Below, piece by piece: positions 33,101-42,661 of a stretch of DNA of 64,000 nucleotides. Both the position numbers and the translations under genes were made by a program. The notes under the pieces are model-generated. The model made no database searches, was not told the DNA's origin, and saw only the letters and a program-made list of their open reading frames with translations. The stretch comes from Trifolium pratense. Taxonomy: Eukaryota; Streptophyta; Magnoliopsida; Fabales; Fabaceae. The DNA is taken from positions 18,868,337 through 18,932,336 of the forward strand of contig NC_060064.1 of assembly GCF_020283565.1 (NCBI RefSeq), given 5' to 3'. The stretch's first letter is position 1, and each line of letters starts with the position of its first letter.

Positions 33101-33677
33101 GCTGCTACTCTACTAGCATAGAAATCTGAAAGGTTAAAATCATATTTGTAGGGAAAACAGTTTCACTTTTTAATTTGAACATTTTTGTTTACCTTGCTCT
33201 TTAACACCTTGTGCCAAAGAATGATGTATGCAAATAAAATGACAACCATTAACCTCTAAGGGATTATTCTTGAAACCTAACTCCCTCAACTATAACTACC
33301 TTTCTTCGTTACGGGTCACAACTTTCTTGCCAATTAACCAGATAGCTCCCCCTAGAGTCACTTGATACCTGGTTACTGATTTGTATACTTCATTGTGATG
33401 TTAGCAATTGCTGAATTTTAAATGAAAGTCACTTGTAATCATGTTGGTGTGACATTTTCCATAATTTCTGCTGCATGTTAATGTGTGTTATGTGCGATTA
33501 ACTTTAAATGCATTAGGAGAACCTATCTTTGAAATACTAATTTTTATAATGAATTTTGCAATATTGCAGGAAAAGTACTGGGAAGAGAACCCTGGGAAAG
33601 CAGTTCCTCTCATGAAACCAACGTTTTATCGGGGTCCATGGAGGGTAATGGGGGGTCAGATTCCCCGATACGAATGA
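27190..33677 (+). CDS. Conserved small plant membrane protein (105 aa), two coding exons, 6.2-kb intron
   Basis: Coding exons are 27190-27399 (70 codons, ending EQLYK) and 33570-33677 (EKYWEENPGKAV to IPRYE and TGA). The junctions are AAG/GTTCTA and TTGCAG/GAA in phase 0. The protein starts MSSHRVPGQMSSYVWRKYA, has a WEKTFLWDMVEPYRRPKSF block, one membrane helix at about residues 47-66 (VVVTYVAAFYTGVIGAAIT) and a polar C-terminus rich in Trp, Tyr and Pro. I recognise the family as conserved across plants, and its size and layout resemble accessory subunits of mitochondrial inner-membrane complexes. I cannot name a demonstrated function. The intron (27400-33569) is exceptionally long for a 318-nt coding sequence and carries several transposons. 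Confidence 0.85.
27728..27922. mobile_element. hAT-type MITE (195 bp) with 8-bp TSD
   Basis: The element starts CAATGTTGTCAATGGCGG and ends TTTAACAACACTG, which are imperfect inverted ends. It is flanked by a perfect 8-bp duplication TTTAATGA (27720-27727 and 27923-27930). The interior contains short tagcgg/ccgcta palindromes. It belongs to a CAGTGTTGTCAA family; likely relatives are near 25.3 kb and 54.04-54.15 kb. Confidence 0.85.
29453..29947. repeat. Inner 49-bp inverted repeat nested in the large palindrome
   Basis: The segment 29453-29501 and the reverse complement of 29899-29947 share 46 of 49 bases by my count (gtaatcygaccagaatccc, with cttcgcttat). The loop is about 397 bp. Left and right copies contain TATAAATAG and its variant TATGAATAG. 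It forms a second hairpin inside the first. Confidence 0.75.
29594..29905 (+). other. Candidate ORF (103 aa) between inner repeats, unrecognised
   Basis: The open frame runs from ATG 29594 to a stop inside the right inner repeat. Its peptide is low-complexity: Leu/Pro/His-rich, then Lys/Arg-rich (KKGKQERRTDHRTRKSRRN). A plant-style TATAAATAG lies 115 bp upstream within the left inner repeat. It may be chance, and no homologue is recognised. Confidence 0.2.
30811..31628 (-). mobile_element. hAT-type nonautonomous element, copy 2 (818 bp), perfect 8-bp TSD
   Basis: Same family as 4976-5787 but in opposite orientation, with the same TIRs (CATGGTAGTCAATCCCGG and the reversed CATAGTAGTTAATCCCGG). 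The 8-bp target duplication GTTTCAGT is perfect (30803-30810 and 31629-31636). By eye the GC-rich ends of the two copies differ at only a few positions over about 170 bp, so they diverged recently. No ORF of note is present. It sits in the intron of the 105-aa protein gene. Confidence 0.9.
31637..32389. other. Intron sequence without recognised elements
   Basis: A 63-codon frame at 31651-31842 (with GVGDAMPFLQQATIWDEKV) looks coding-like but is unrecognised and has no exon context. The remainder is plain AT-rich intron. Confidence 0.3.
32390..32526. mobile_element. Stowaway-like MITE, near-perfect hairpin (137 bp)
   Basis: The ends are CTCCCTCCGGTCC and its inverse GGACCGGAGGGAG. A TA is visible on the left (32388-32389) and TT on the right, so the TA duplication is slightly eroded. 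The two halves are almost perfectly complementary around ggtctagacc at 32452-32461, giving a hairpin of roughly 65 bp stem. This is typical of Tc1/Mariner-derived MITEs. Confidence 0.85.
32840..32975. repeat. GTGTCGG-rich dispersed repeat
   Basis: Overlapping cgtgtcggtgtccgtgtccgacactgacac and gtgtcgtgtccggtgtcggt motifs flank an AT-rich core. A degenerate relative lies in the leader intron of the RING gene (61.09-61.26 kb). It looks like a MITE with imperfect GTGTCCGACAC-type ends. Confidence 0.5.
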
Positions 33678-35313
33678 AAAGCTCGAGGCATGTTTGATGG
33701 TTGGTTCCGATTCATCACATCTTACCACTGTTTATAGTCAAGGACTGTTTGGTGTTGATGAGAATTCACTTTGCATATGTAATTTTATAGGCAAAAACCT
33801 ATATCGTATCAGAGTGTGTTTTCTTTTCTCTTGGTTCATGACATTGCTGAAAAATAAGATCATTCGATTCCAATGTACATGAACATGTTTTAATACTAAG
33901 ATGTAGATTTATGGGATAACTGTTTTGTTGTATCTTCTGCTATGGATACATCACTTAGACTGAGTGAGAGACTTCACCTGATACATCACTTGTCTACGGA
34001 TTGAATCCCATCTATAAACATGCGTTGTTTAATGACACGTGACAGCATAAACCCCATTCTTCTGCCCATTTCTGATTCAATACTTGTGCTGCAGAATACA
34101 ACTACTGAAATCTTATCTTGTTTATACCAGGTTCATCTTGTTGTGTTAGACTATTGCTATAAAATAGTAGCCAAGCCACCCTTTCATTTGTGCCAAATGT
34201 TGGGTTGGCAAATGGTCATGCTTCTAAGTTATTTTAAATCAAAGAAGGGTGAAAATAGTAGCCAAGGCACCCTTTTATTTAGAAGACAAAATTGACTAAA
34301 TAAAAAGGGTGAAAATAATCAAAGTTTTTTTTTTTTGAGAAAGGAAAATAATCAAAGATTTTAAATCTTCTAAATTATTTTAAAAATAGTTAATGTCAAG
34401 GATGAAATTGATAGTCCATAGTTCCACTTGTTACTGGAGGCTGGTCCCATGCTTATGGGATGGGCTGCTTTTTATTCAATTAGTTATTAGTCGCCAAGTT
34501 GTGCTCCATTTCGAGAAAGAAAGAAAAATATTCATTGAAAATGAGAGAGGATCTTGAATTCCCGATCCCTACCATTTACATCTACAAGAGACAAAAAAAA
34601 CGTTAAATTATACTTTTTTTTTTTCCTTCTCTTAACTAAATTGTTGATTTCATTTTGGTCCTTTAAATGATTTTTGTACCACTCAAATCCCTTAACCTTT
34701 ATGTCAATCATAATTTTTAACCCCAAATGTACAAGGTAGATCAACATTGTATTGTAGGTGGTCCACCATAGATTTCAATGTTTTTTATTTTTTCATTTTT
34801 AACTATTTGATCTTCTTTAAAAAAAGAAACAGTTGAATTTTGCATATCCATCAAATTTAATTGTGCGATATCACCAACTATTTTTCTTTCCATTTCTTTC
34901 TTCTTTCCGTTTGAAGTTCTTTGAAAATTTGGGTTTGGTTGATAGTCTATGAAGAAGATGAAGAAATTGAAAGAAAAATTAGTTGGTGATGGTGCACCGT
35001 AAGATCTGATAGACATACAAAATTTAATAATTTAATTATGGAAAAAATGAATATTTTTAATAGCATAAAATATTAATTTCCATGAAAAATCTTCTTTAAA
35101 AAAATTCATGAAAAATTGTGTATTATATTAGAAATCAAAATATTTAAATTTTTCAACAAATTATTTTTATTTGGAATTAATAAACAATAAACAAGGTCTT
35201 AATTCTTTAACATGTAAATTTTAATATAAGCAATCTTTATAAATGGTCTACCTTGAACCAATACTTCAAAAATATTTAAAACTCTAATAGCAACATATAT
35301 ATTGTCTTGTTCC
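33678..35313. other. 3' flank and intergenic region
   Basis: The first few hundred bases are probably the 3' UTR of the 105-aa protein gene. A short direct repeat (agtagccaagccaccctttcatt / agtagccaaggcacccttttatt) lies at 34166 and 34256. No other gene or element is recognised. Confidence 0.4.
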
Positions 35314-35420
35314 GTGAGCTTAACTCAGTTTGCATGAATACTACATTATATATAGGAGTTAAAATTCGAACTTCAATTATCCCACTTATTCAAAATGGTC
35401 AACCATAAAATTCACCTTAT
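35314..35420 (+). mobile_element. Degenerate tRNA-derived SINE (GAGCTTAGCTCAG family)
   Basis: Box A (gtgagcttaactcagttt) and a weak box B (aaaattcgaac), then cccacttattc and a truncated ending. It is clearly related to 16693-16820 but more decayed. Confidence 0.6.
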
Positions 35421-35880
35421 TCAAGATCCATAAATATAAGAAAATGGAAGTTAATGAATGACTTGAATAAGTCCATGAAGCATGTTCCAAAAGTCAATGA
35501 GCCATGTTCTTAAGTTACCTAAACCTTTTAATTTTCATCTAGAAAAATTCAAAGTAGAGAATTTCAAGTCAACGCAACGCGGACTAACGGTAACCGCTCT
35601 TAATGTTAACCATTATTATTTCCCTTATGGGCATAGTCACCTATGGCGTGCCACCAAACACGCACTGTCCCTTATAATATAGCATAACACACAACACATA
35701 TACATACATAGAACAAAATTAGTAAGAACCATTGGTATTGGAATATTAACATATCTATAGTTTTATTATTGAGATTTTTCAATTTTCTTTGCAATATACA
35801 AAAATCTATCTATCAATTCAACAACACAATACAGTTTTTCCATCCTTTCATTCATCTCTGTAGGCACTCGCTCAAGGGTA
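35421..35880 (+). other. Upstream region of the CML gene
   Basis: Promoter and leader of the calmodulin-like gene. A ttataatatag stretch at 35671-35681 is a possible TATA box, about 200 bp from the ATG. The frame at 35482-35682 is not considered coding. Confidence 0.35.
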
Positions 35881-37986
35881 ATGGGGCAACAAGAATTAAT
35901 TAAGGCATCTCCATCACGGTCGTTTCGCCTTCGGAGTCCGAGTCTTAACTCACTTCGACTCCGGCGAATTTTTGACATGTTCGACAAAAACGGTGATTCT
36001 ATGATAACTGTAGAGGAAATAAACCAGGCGCTTAACCTGTTGGGATTGGAAGCTGAGTTCAAAGAGCTTGAATCCATGATCAAGTAAGTTGACACCATTA
36101 TTTTATTCATCAATAATTGCTAATTATTCAATAGTTCTAAATTTTGGTTTGCATTTGATTTTAAATCACGGTTGTTGGATAAAGGTGTTAGAGCAATCAC
36201 AATTATACTTGTATTTAGGGTTGACAAAATAGACCAGATAAAAAAATGCAAACCAGCCAGGCTCGAACATTTAAGCCAATTTCTCAACCCGGGTTTTTTA
36301 GCCCACCATCATTGAAGCCAACCCGCAAAGGGCCGGGCTTGGACAACAAAATTGTAGTCCTTTTTTCAAACAGGCTTTTTGGCTCGGCCCATAATTGGCT
36401 TACCTGAAGCGTGCGCATTGCCATTATTTGCGCTCATTTTTTCACTATGCCACTTTTTTTTTGTTTTGTTTTGAGAGAACATTTAACCTCTAAAATTATA
36501 AGAGTGGTCAATTCAGTTCTTCAAATTTGCATAGGAATGTCAATTGTATCCGTAAGGGGAGATCCCCATAGGAATTGTCCTGTTTGAGGATCCGAAAGTG
36601 GAGAATTTTTTCTCGTGGAGATGGGGGAGAATGTTCCCTCGAAAGAAGTTTATTGAAATGACATCTTTATGTATGTGTATATTCAAGAATCAAGTACTTT
36701 ATATATTACATTTATTTATATTTTCACACAATAGTACGTGTTTACTTTTTTTTTTATATGCATGTTTATTATTGTCATAACCGAGGCTCACAAAATGTCT
36801 TACTCTTTTAGTTGTTCTATGATTAAACTTTAATATTTTTTACAATTAATTTTATTGAAAATAATAGAAATTTGATGTTTTTTTTAATGATGATAATGGA
36901 TCCCCGCCGAAATTGTGGGAATCTACGGCAATGGAAAAAGAATACTCTCCAAAGTGGAGGAAATGAGGGTAGATATGGAGGGCATTTTAGGGGAAGGGAG
37001 TGAAAAAAGTATCATCCACTTAATCCCAGCCCCATTCATATTCCTAAATTTACGACATAGTAATTTAGCTGAAAAACACCAATCAATTTACTCATTTAAA
37101 AATTCATTATCACAATATTAACATTTTATGTTTATCAAATGCAACATGAGTCGTTCCTTTTTTTTTTTTGAATGGCATAAGTCGTTCCTCCTATGAGTAT
37201 GTTTTATGCAAATGTCTGTGTTTGATCACATGTTTTCACCCTTTCGCCTCCCCATGTGTGTGGCTACTAGATCACTCATCTATAATAAAAAAAAATGTAA
37301 CAACAGACTATTTAAGTTAATGTATAGTTAATTGATATTTCGTTTATTTCGATTGATGTTAGATATTTTAATTGAGGGATTGAAATGCTTCTAATTTGTT
37401 ATTTGATAAATTTTTAAGAGAATAAATTGTTTGACTGATACAATTTCAAAGACCAAAATGATAAAAGGTTTTTGGGATAGAGACGAAATGACAAATCTCA
37501 CCGTTTGTGTGAAATTTCAGGTTCGAAAAGTGTAAAATCATATCGAACAATATTGACATTGTCTTGAGTTAGATCTTATGATCGATTACTTTCAACTAGT
37601 ATAATAGTACTCTTGTTTCCTACTAATCAAACACTTTAAAATTGGGCAGATCGTACATAAAGCCAGGCAACGTAGGACTAGCATACGAAGATTTCGTGGC
37701 ATTGCACGAGTCGCTAGGGGAAACATATTTTGGTGCGCTTGACGAAAAGGAAGAGGAAACACAAAATGAAGATTTATGGGAAGCATTCAAGGTGTTTGAT
37801 GAAAATGGTGATGGTTACATTTCAGCTAAAGAATTACAAGTAGTGTTGGGTAAGCTTGGACTTGTGGAAGGGAACTTGATTGATAATGTTCAAAAAATGA
37901 TTGTGTCTGTTGATACCAACCATGATGGTCGTGTTGATTTCTGTGAATTTAAGAATATGATGCGCACCACTATTGTCCGTGGCTAG
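35881..37986 (+). CDS. Calmodulin-like calcium sensor, CML42/CML43 type (179 aa)
   Basis: Exon 1 is 35881-36083 (ending ATGATCAA before GTAAGT) and exon 2 is 37650-37986 (after GGGCAG). The join restores Lys68 in frame, giving 179 aa. The N-terminus has the family block [20 protein letters not shown]-hand loops are at Asp35-Glu46 ([12 protein letters not shown]), Asp118-Glu129 ([12 protein letters not shown]) and Asp156-Glu167 ([12 protein letters not shown]). The region where EF-2 would be (about 70-83) is degenerate, as in CML42/43, so three Ca2+ sites are expected. Loop 1 has Ser at the position usually held by Gly (position 6). These sensors act in Ca2+ signalling linked to trichome branching, herbivory and immunity. 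The 1,566-bp intron contains a GGCC-rich repeat. Confidence 0.93.
36225..36405. repeat. Degenerate GGGCC/AGCCCG-rich transposon end in the CML intron
   Basis: The text agggttgacaaaatagacc, with caacccgcaaagggccgggc and ggctcggcccataattgg, resembles the widespread plant repeat that starts GTTGTCAAAATGGGC and is full of AGCCCG words. A clearer piece lies at 38436-38605. Confidence 0.45.
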
Positions 37987-38435
37987 TTCTTGACCATATG
38001 TGTGCTTTCAATCTCTTGTTGTAATTTTGGAGTATATTCCTTGTATTGTAGTCATGCTTATTTTATTAGGTTTAGTTTTGGTTTATATTGTGGGTATATA
38101 TATATATGATAATTACTATTGATGGATGTTGATCTATGTTCTTTCTTAATTTGTACATTTGTACCATAAAAAAAATTATGAGTGTCATCTCTTTCCACAT
38201 TCATTTGAGAGACTAAAAAATTATAAGATGATTTAAGACTAAAGGGAGTCAATTAGTTTTTGCATTGAACGATTTGCATATAAGATGATTTAAGACTAAA
38301 GAGACTAAACAATAAGGTAGCACTTTCTTTGGTTAGCAGTAGATCCCCATATGAAATTCATGCATAGCTTCTCAACTTCACCACAAATAGAAACAAGAAT
38401 TATACAAGTTTGCATAAAGTAACCCACAATTAGAG

Positions 38436-38640
38436 TTGTCAAAATGGGCCAGCCCAAATGAGCCGGCCCGCCAAGCCCGATTTTTTCCGGGCTCGGGCCT
38501 TGAAAATTCTAGCCCGAATTATTTTCGGACTTTTTAGCCCGGTCCGATAAAGCCCGATTAAAATATGGGCTAGCCCGAATAGGCCACGGGCGGCCCGCAA
38601 GCCCGAAAAATTAAAATTAAAAATAAATATAAATAATTAG
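38436..38640. repeat. AGCCCG/GGGCC-rich transposon terminus
   Basis: Begins gttgtcaaaatgggccagccc and continues with ten or more GCCCG words before becoming AT-rich. This looks like one end of an hAT-type element. The opposite end was not found; the 41-bp minisatellite and the (TA)n cluster interrupt the region to the right. Confidence 0.5.
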
Positions 38641-38698
38641 TTTTGGATGATTTGAACTAAGTTCGTAATATAAATTATAAAACACCGTCCGGTACTTA

Positions 38699-38972
38699 AG
38701 TAGCGGATGAGTAAAAATATGGCACCCGAGAAACTCATAGGTAGCAGATAAGTTAAAATAGGGCGCGCGAGAAACTCGTAAGTAGCGGATGACTAAAAAT
38801 AGGGCGCGCGTCGTAGGTAACAGATGAGTAAAAATATGACGCGCAAGAAACTCGTAAGTAGCGGATGAGTAAAAATATAGGGCCCGAGAAACTCATAGGT
38901 AGCGGATGAGTAAAAAATAGGGCGCGCGAGAAACTCGTAGATAGCGGATGAATAAAAATACGGCGCGCGAGA
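38699..38972. repeat. 41-bp minisatellite, about 7 units
   Basis: The repeated unit is roughly gtagcggatgagtaaaaata followed by gggcgcgcgagaaactcgta. Unit starts are near 38699, 38741, 38782, 38816 (short), 38857, 38898 and 38939. The first unit begins with ggtacttaagtagcgga, tying the array to the palindrome repeats at 4.4 and 26.2 kb. The GCGCGCGAG core is unusually CpG-rich for the region. Confidence 0.85.
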
Positions 38973-38974
38973 AT

Positions 38975-38978
<4 letters not shown>

Positions 38979-39023
<45 letters not shown>
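38979..39023. repeat. (TA)n microsatellite, left border of element 1
   Basis: About 45 bp of uninterrupted AT/TA directly abutting the GAGGAGGGTTA end of the next element. Confidence 0.95.
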
Positions 39024-39026
<3 letters not shown>

Positions 39027-39922
39027 GAGGGTTACATTGACTCCAAGAGTAACTCAAAAGAGTTACTCCACATCCTAACCCTTTATTTTGTTTTAATCTA
39101 ATGGACCAATATTAATCATCATTAGTAATTATGTGACCTCATGTTTCTTAACTATTCTCACAATATTTATGGATTCCATTTTATTTTATTTATTTCAATT
39201 TATGGTTTCCATTTATTACTTTATGTATATTCATTTTTTCCTAAAATATTAATACAAGAATCCAAAATTAATTATTAGTAAAAACAAAAACAGAAAGAGA
39301 AAAAAATCCCTCTGCGAGACTGATTTTTTCTTTTGTGTATATTTTTTCTAACAAAAAAAAAGAGCAAATTGGTGCTGTTTTTTCCCACATTTTTTTCTTC
39401 TTATTTTTTTTTATAAATCGGATATTTTCCCCTTCCAATTTACTTTGATCTTGATCTCTTGCATAAAAAAAAAATTACTTTGATCTTACACTAGGACGTA
39501 TGGCAATCATGAATTTCTTTTGGTTTTTTTGGTTGATAAATAAAAAGAAATGGTGAATGATTTTATGATAATCAATGGAAAAGAAAATAATGATTTATTT
39601 TTTTCGAAAAAAAAAAGACTTTTTTTGGTTTACGATGACCGTGAATCAAACACAAGACCTATAACGTACTACCCAAATACATCATCAATAGACCAAACCT
39701 AGTGACTTTAAAAAATAAATAAATAATACTTTTGATAGAATAAAAGGAAATGTAAATATAGAGTAATTAAAGGAATCCATAAATATTGTGAAAATAGTTA
39801 ACAAACATGAGGTCACATGATTAGTAATGATGATTAATATTGGTCCATTAGATTAAAACAAAATAAAGGGTTAGGATGTGGAGTAACTCAAAAGAGTTAC
39901 TCTTGGAGTCAATATAACCCTC

Positions 39923-39925
<3 letters not shown>
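39024..39925. mobile_element. (TA)n-bounded TIR element 1 (902 bp)
   Basis: Terminal repeats start GAGGAGGGTTACATTGACTCC and are inverted at the right end with few differences; the similarity extends about 150 bp inward. Just inside each end is a small palindrome, gagtaactcaaaagagttactc. Both outer borders are (TA)n microsatellites. No ORF is seen. The layout resembles the Micron-type MITEs of rice, which insert into (TA)n tracts. That assignment is by analogy. Confidence 0.85.

Positions 39926-39986
<61 letters not shown>
39926..39986. repeat. (TA)n microsatellite between the two elements
   Basis: About 60 bp of TA repeats with one interruption (atgtata near 39977), shared as border by elements 1 and 2. 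Confidence 0.95.
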
Positions 39987-41519
39987 GGGGTTTTCTAACT
40001 TAGACCCTAGTTAGGTCTAAGTTAGCAAGGTGCACCTTTTCAATTGGACCAAAATACCCATTCTTTTTAATTAATTAACCAAAATACCCATTAATAGACG
40101 CGGATCCAGTGTCGCGCGCGTACCGAAGGACCATGGTTAGAGACCGTTGATTTCCATCAGACAGCCAAGATCTGATCTCATCAAGACCGTTGGTTAGAGA
40201 GAAAAATTTGCTTTTTAAAAGTAGGACACGTGTCACACAATGGTTGGCTGGACGTGATTTTTGTTCATTTAATACTTTGAACTCAATTATTTCGTTGTAA
40301 ATTAATTTTTTTTTTTTTTTTATACCAAAATTCATAATTTTTTTTTTCTACAAATAGAGACTTGGTTCGTTTGATTTGGACACCGAAAAAAAAATGCAAT
40401 TTTTCACTACCTTAATCTCATTTTTTGTCTACTAAATACGTTACTTGTGTGTTGTAATTTAACATGCACCACTCAACCAACTCACTGAAACCATTATTCC
40501 AGGAAAATAGTAGATAATATTCTGGAACTTTTGGTATATTTTATGAAATTTTTGGAGACCTGAAACTATTTTTAGTTAATTAAATGAGATAAAACGGTAA
40601 TTAAAAACTAATGTTTGCTTCTGAAACCATTTTACTGGTAGAATGGTTGCACATAGTAGTATTGTGAAACCATTTTACTGGTAGAATGGTTTCAATGAGT
40701 AATTTATTAATTGTGTTTGCTTCTGAAACCATTTATCTGGTACAATGGTTTCAGAGAGTTGTAATCTGAAACCATTTTGCTGGTAGAATGGTTTCAGTAA
40801 GTTGATTATTAGTTATTTGCTTCTGAAACCATTTAGCTTGTAGAATGGTTGCACATAGTTGTACTCTGAAACTATTTTACTGGTAGAATGGTTTCAGTGA
40901 GTAATTTATTAATTGTGTTTGCTTCTGAAACCATTTAGCTGGTAGAATGGTTTCAGAGATTTGTACTCTGAAACCATTTTCCTGGTAGAATGGTTTCAGT
41001 GAGTTGATGTAAGGTAGTGAAAAATGAGATTAAGGTAGTGAAAAATTGGGTTTTTTTTCTGTGTCCAAATCAAACGAACCAAGTCTCTATTTGTAGAGAA
41101 AAAAAAATTATGAATTTTGGTATAAAAAAAAAAAATTAATTTACAACGAAATAATTGAGTTCAAAGTATTAAATGGAAAAAAATCACGCCCAGCCAATCA
41201 GACAGCGACACGTGTCCTGCTTTTAAAAAGTAGATTCTTCTCTCTCCAGGGTGTAATCCAGTGTGGTGCACGCGCTGGAATCTGATGGATTCGGATGATC
41301 TGGGCTGTCTGATTGATCAGACAGTCTTGATGAGATCAGATCTTGGCTGTCTGATGGAAATCAACGGCCTGTAACCATGGTCCTGCGGTACGCGCGCGAC
41401 ATTGGATCCGCGTCCATTGATGGTAATTTGGTTAATTAATTAAAAAGAATGTGTATTTTGGTCCAACTGAAAAGGTGCACCTTGCTAACTTAGACCCAAC
41501 TGGGTCTAAGTTAGCAGCC

Positions 41520-41521
<2 letters not shown>
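39987..41521. mobile_element. (TA)n-bounded TIR element 2 (1535 bp)
   Basis: The ends are GGGGTTTTCTAACTTAGACCC on the left and, reversed, GGGGCTGCTAACTTAGACCC on the right. The inverted arms extend roughly 500 bp (39987 to about 40505 and about 40981 to 41521). Matching blocks include aaggtgcacctt, cgcggatcca, cagccaagatctgatctcat and cttggttcgtttgattt. A subterminal palindrome (ctaacttagaccc...gggtctaagttag) is present in both ends. Between the arms lies a tandem array. No transposase is visible. It is flanked by (TA)n on both sides like element 1, but has unrelated sequence. Confidence 0.85.
40620..41010. repeat. Hairpin-bearing tandem array, about 101-bp period
   Basis: Eight occurrences of tgaaaccattttactggtag followed by aatggtttca fall at about 40622, 40666, 40723, 40767, 40823, 40867, 40925 and 40969. 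They alternate 44 and 57 bp apart, making four higher-order units of about 101 bp. Each motif is a palindrome with a short ctgg loop. It is the filler of TIR element 2. Confidence 0.85.

Positions 41522-41569
<48 letters not shown>
41522..41569. repeat. (TA)n microsatellite, right border of element 2
   Basis: About 48 bp of AT repeat directly after the last C of element 2. Confidence 0.95.
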
Positions 41570-41570
<1 letters not shown>

Positions 41571-42661
41571 GGGATAATTTCTTATTCAATTTTGAAGTGT
41601 CCTTAAACCTTTATTAATGAGATAATTTTTCTTCCTTGATCACTAAATGACAATATTGCTTATGAAGAGTAATGCCAATATATATTGTCTTTGACTCAAT
41701 CTTCAAGAATCAATATTATTTTATTCATCTATATTTCTTGGCATCTTGAAGAGGACCATAACTTACGGAAGTTTTTATTTCTTTGTGAAACAAATGTCGA
41801 AAAATCAGGAAGTTCTCTCTAACTCCGTGACTCTACAGTTTCATTTCATAAACTAAGGACAAATTCTATTCAATTTGCTAATAAAACTTTTATGTCCCCT
41901 ATCAGAAGTGTGTGATCTTGTATCTAGTTATTGACTGCTTCTGAGTTCCAAAGATGCTCCCAATATTTATACCATCGAATATTTATTTTATTTTATTTTT
42001 GATATTTTTATTAATTCAAATGACACTTGTTCCGGACACTAATAGAAACGAACATAGTTGCTATTGTACGTCACCTGCAGCAGATACACACCCACACATT
42101 CCCAGGAACGTTAGCTCCATCTCAACGGTCATCATCCTCTCCAGTGCCAGCTATTGTTAGCTGACATGGACAATTATGACTGTTAACTTTAGGGTCAAGG
42201 TATATAATTCAATCACTTTTCATTTCACTCTCTCTTGATCAAACTACTGACTTGAGCATTGAAGTGCTAACGTGTCTTGCAAGTATTTTCCCCATAGTGA
42301 TTCACCGTATATCTAGCCGTCTCAAGTCTCGCCATTGGAATCATCTAGTTCTACCAGGAGCAGATTAACATTAATGACCATTTTACAACTGTCTCTGTGT
42401 GAATTTGAACTCGGCACCTTGAGATTAAAATTTCCAATAATATAATTGTATGACTGCAGATAAAACCTATTTCTAGAAGAATAGTGCAATCTTGTACCAT
42501 CTAAGAAGAATGTCTTTAATATAATATTTCCACCTCTATAAATATTCTCCCAACATACCATTATATATACATATATAACAGCATCTACTATGCATTGGTC
42601 ATTCACCTGTTGAATATATCTAAGCAAGTTATGCTGTTTGAAGAACATCAATTATAAAACC
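41570..42661 (+). other. Upstream region of the MAKR-like gene
   Basis: No gene is recognised. The proximal part (42530-42600) includes attatatatacatatataac, a candidate TATA region about 90-100 bp before the ATG. Confidence 0.4.

Noticed and set aside
35482..35682. 66-codon ORF before the CML gene
   Set aside because: No recognisable motif; it lies in promoter sequence with a likely TATA element inside it.
38699..38972. CRISPR-like array
   Set aside because: Units are contiguous, degenerate and without unique spacers, in a plant nuclear context. It is a minisatellite.
40620..41010. CRISPR-like palindromic repeats
   Set aside because: The 44/57-bp alternation has repeated, not unique, spacers and lies inside a TIR element.
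42638..42661. Upstream start for the MAKR-like protein
   Set aside because: The frame upstream begins at TTG. The ATG at 42662 has a strong context and fits the family.
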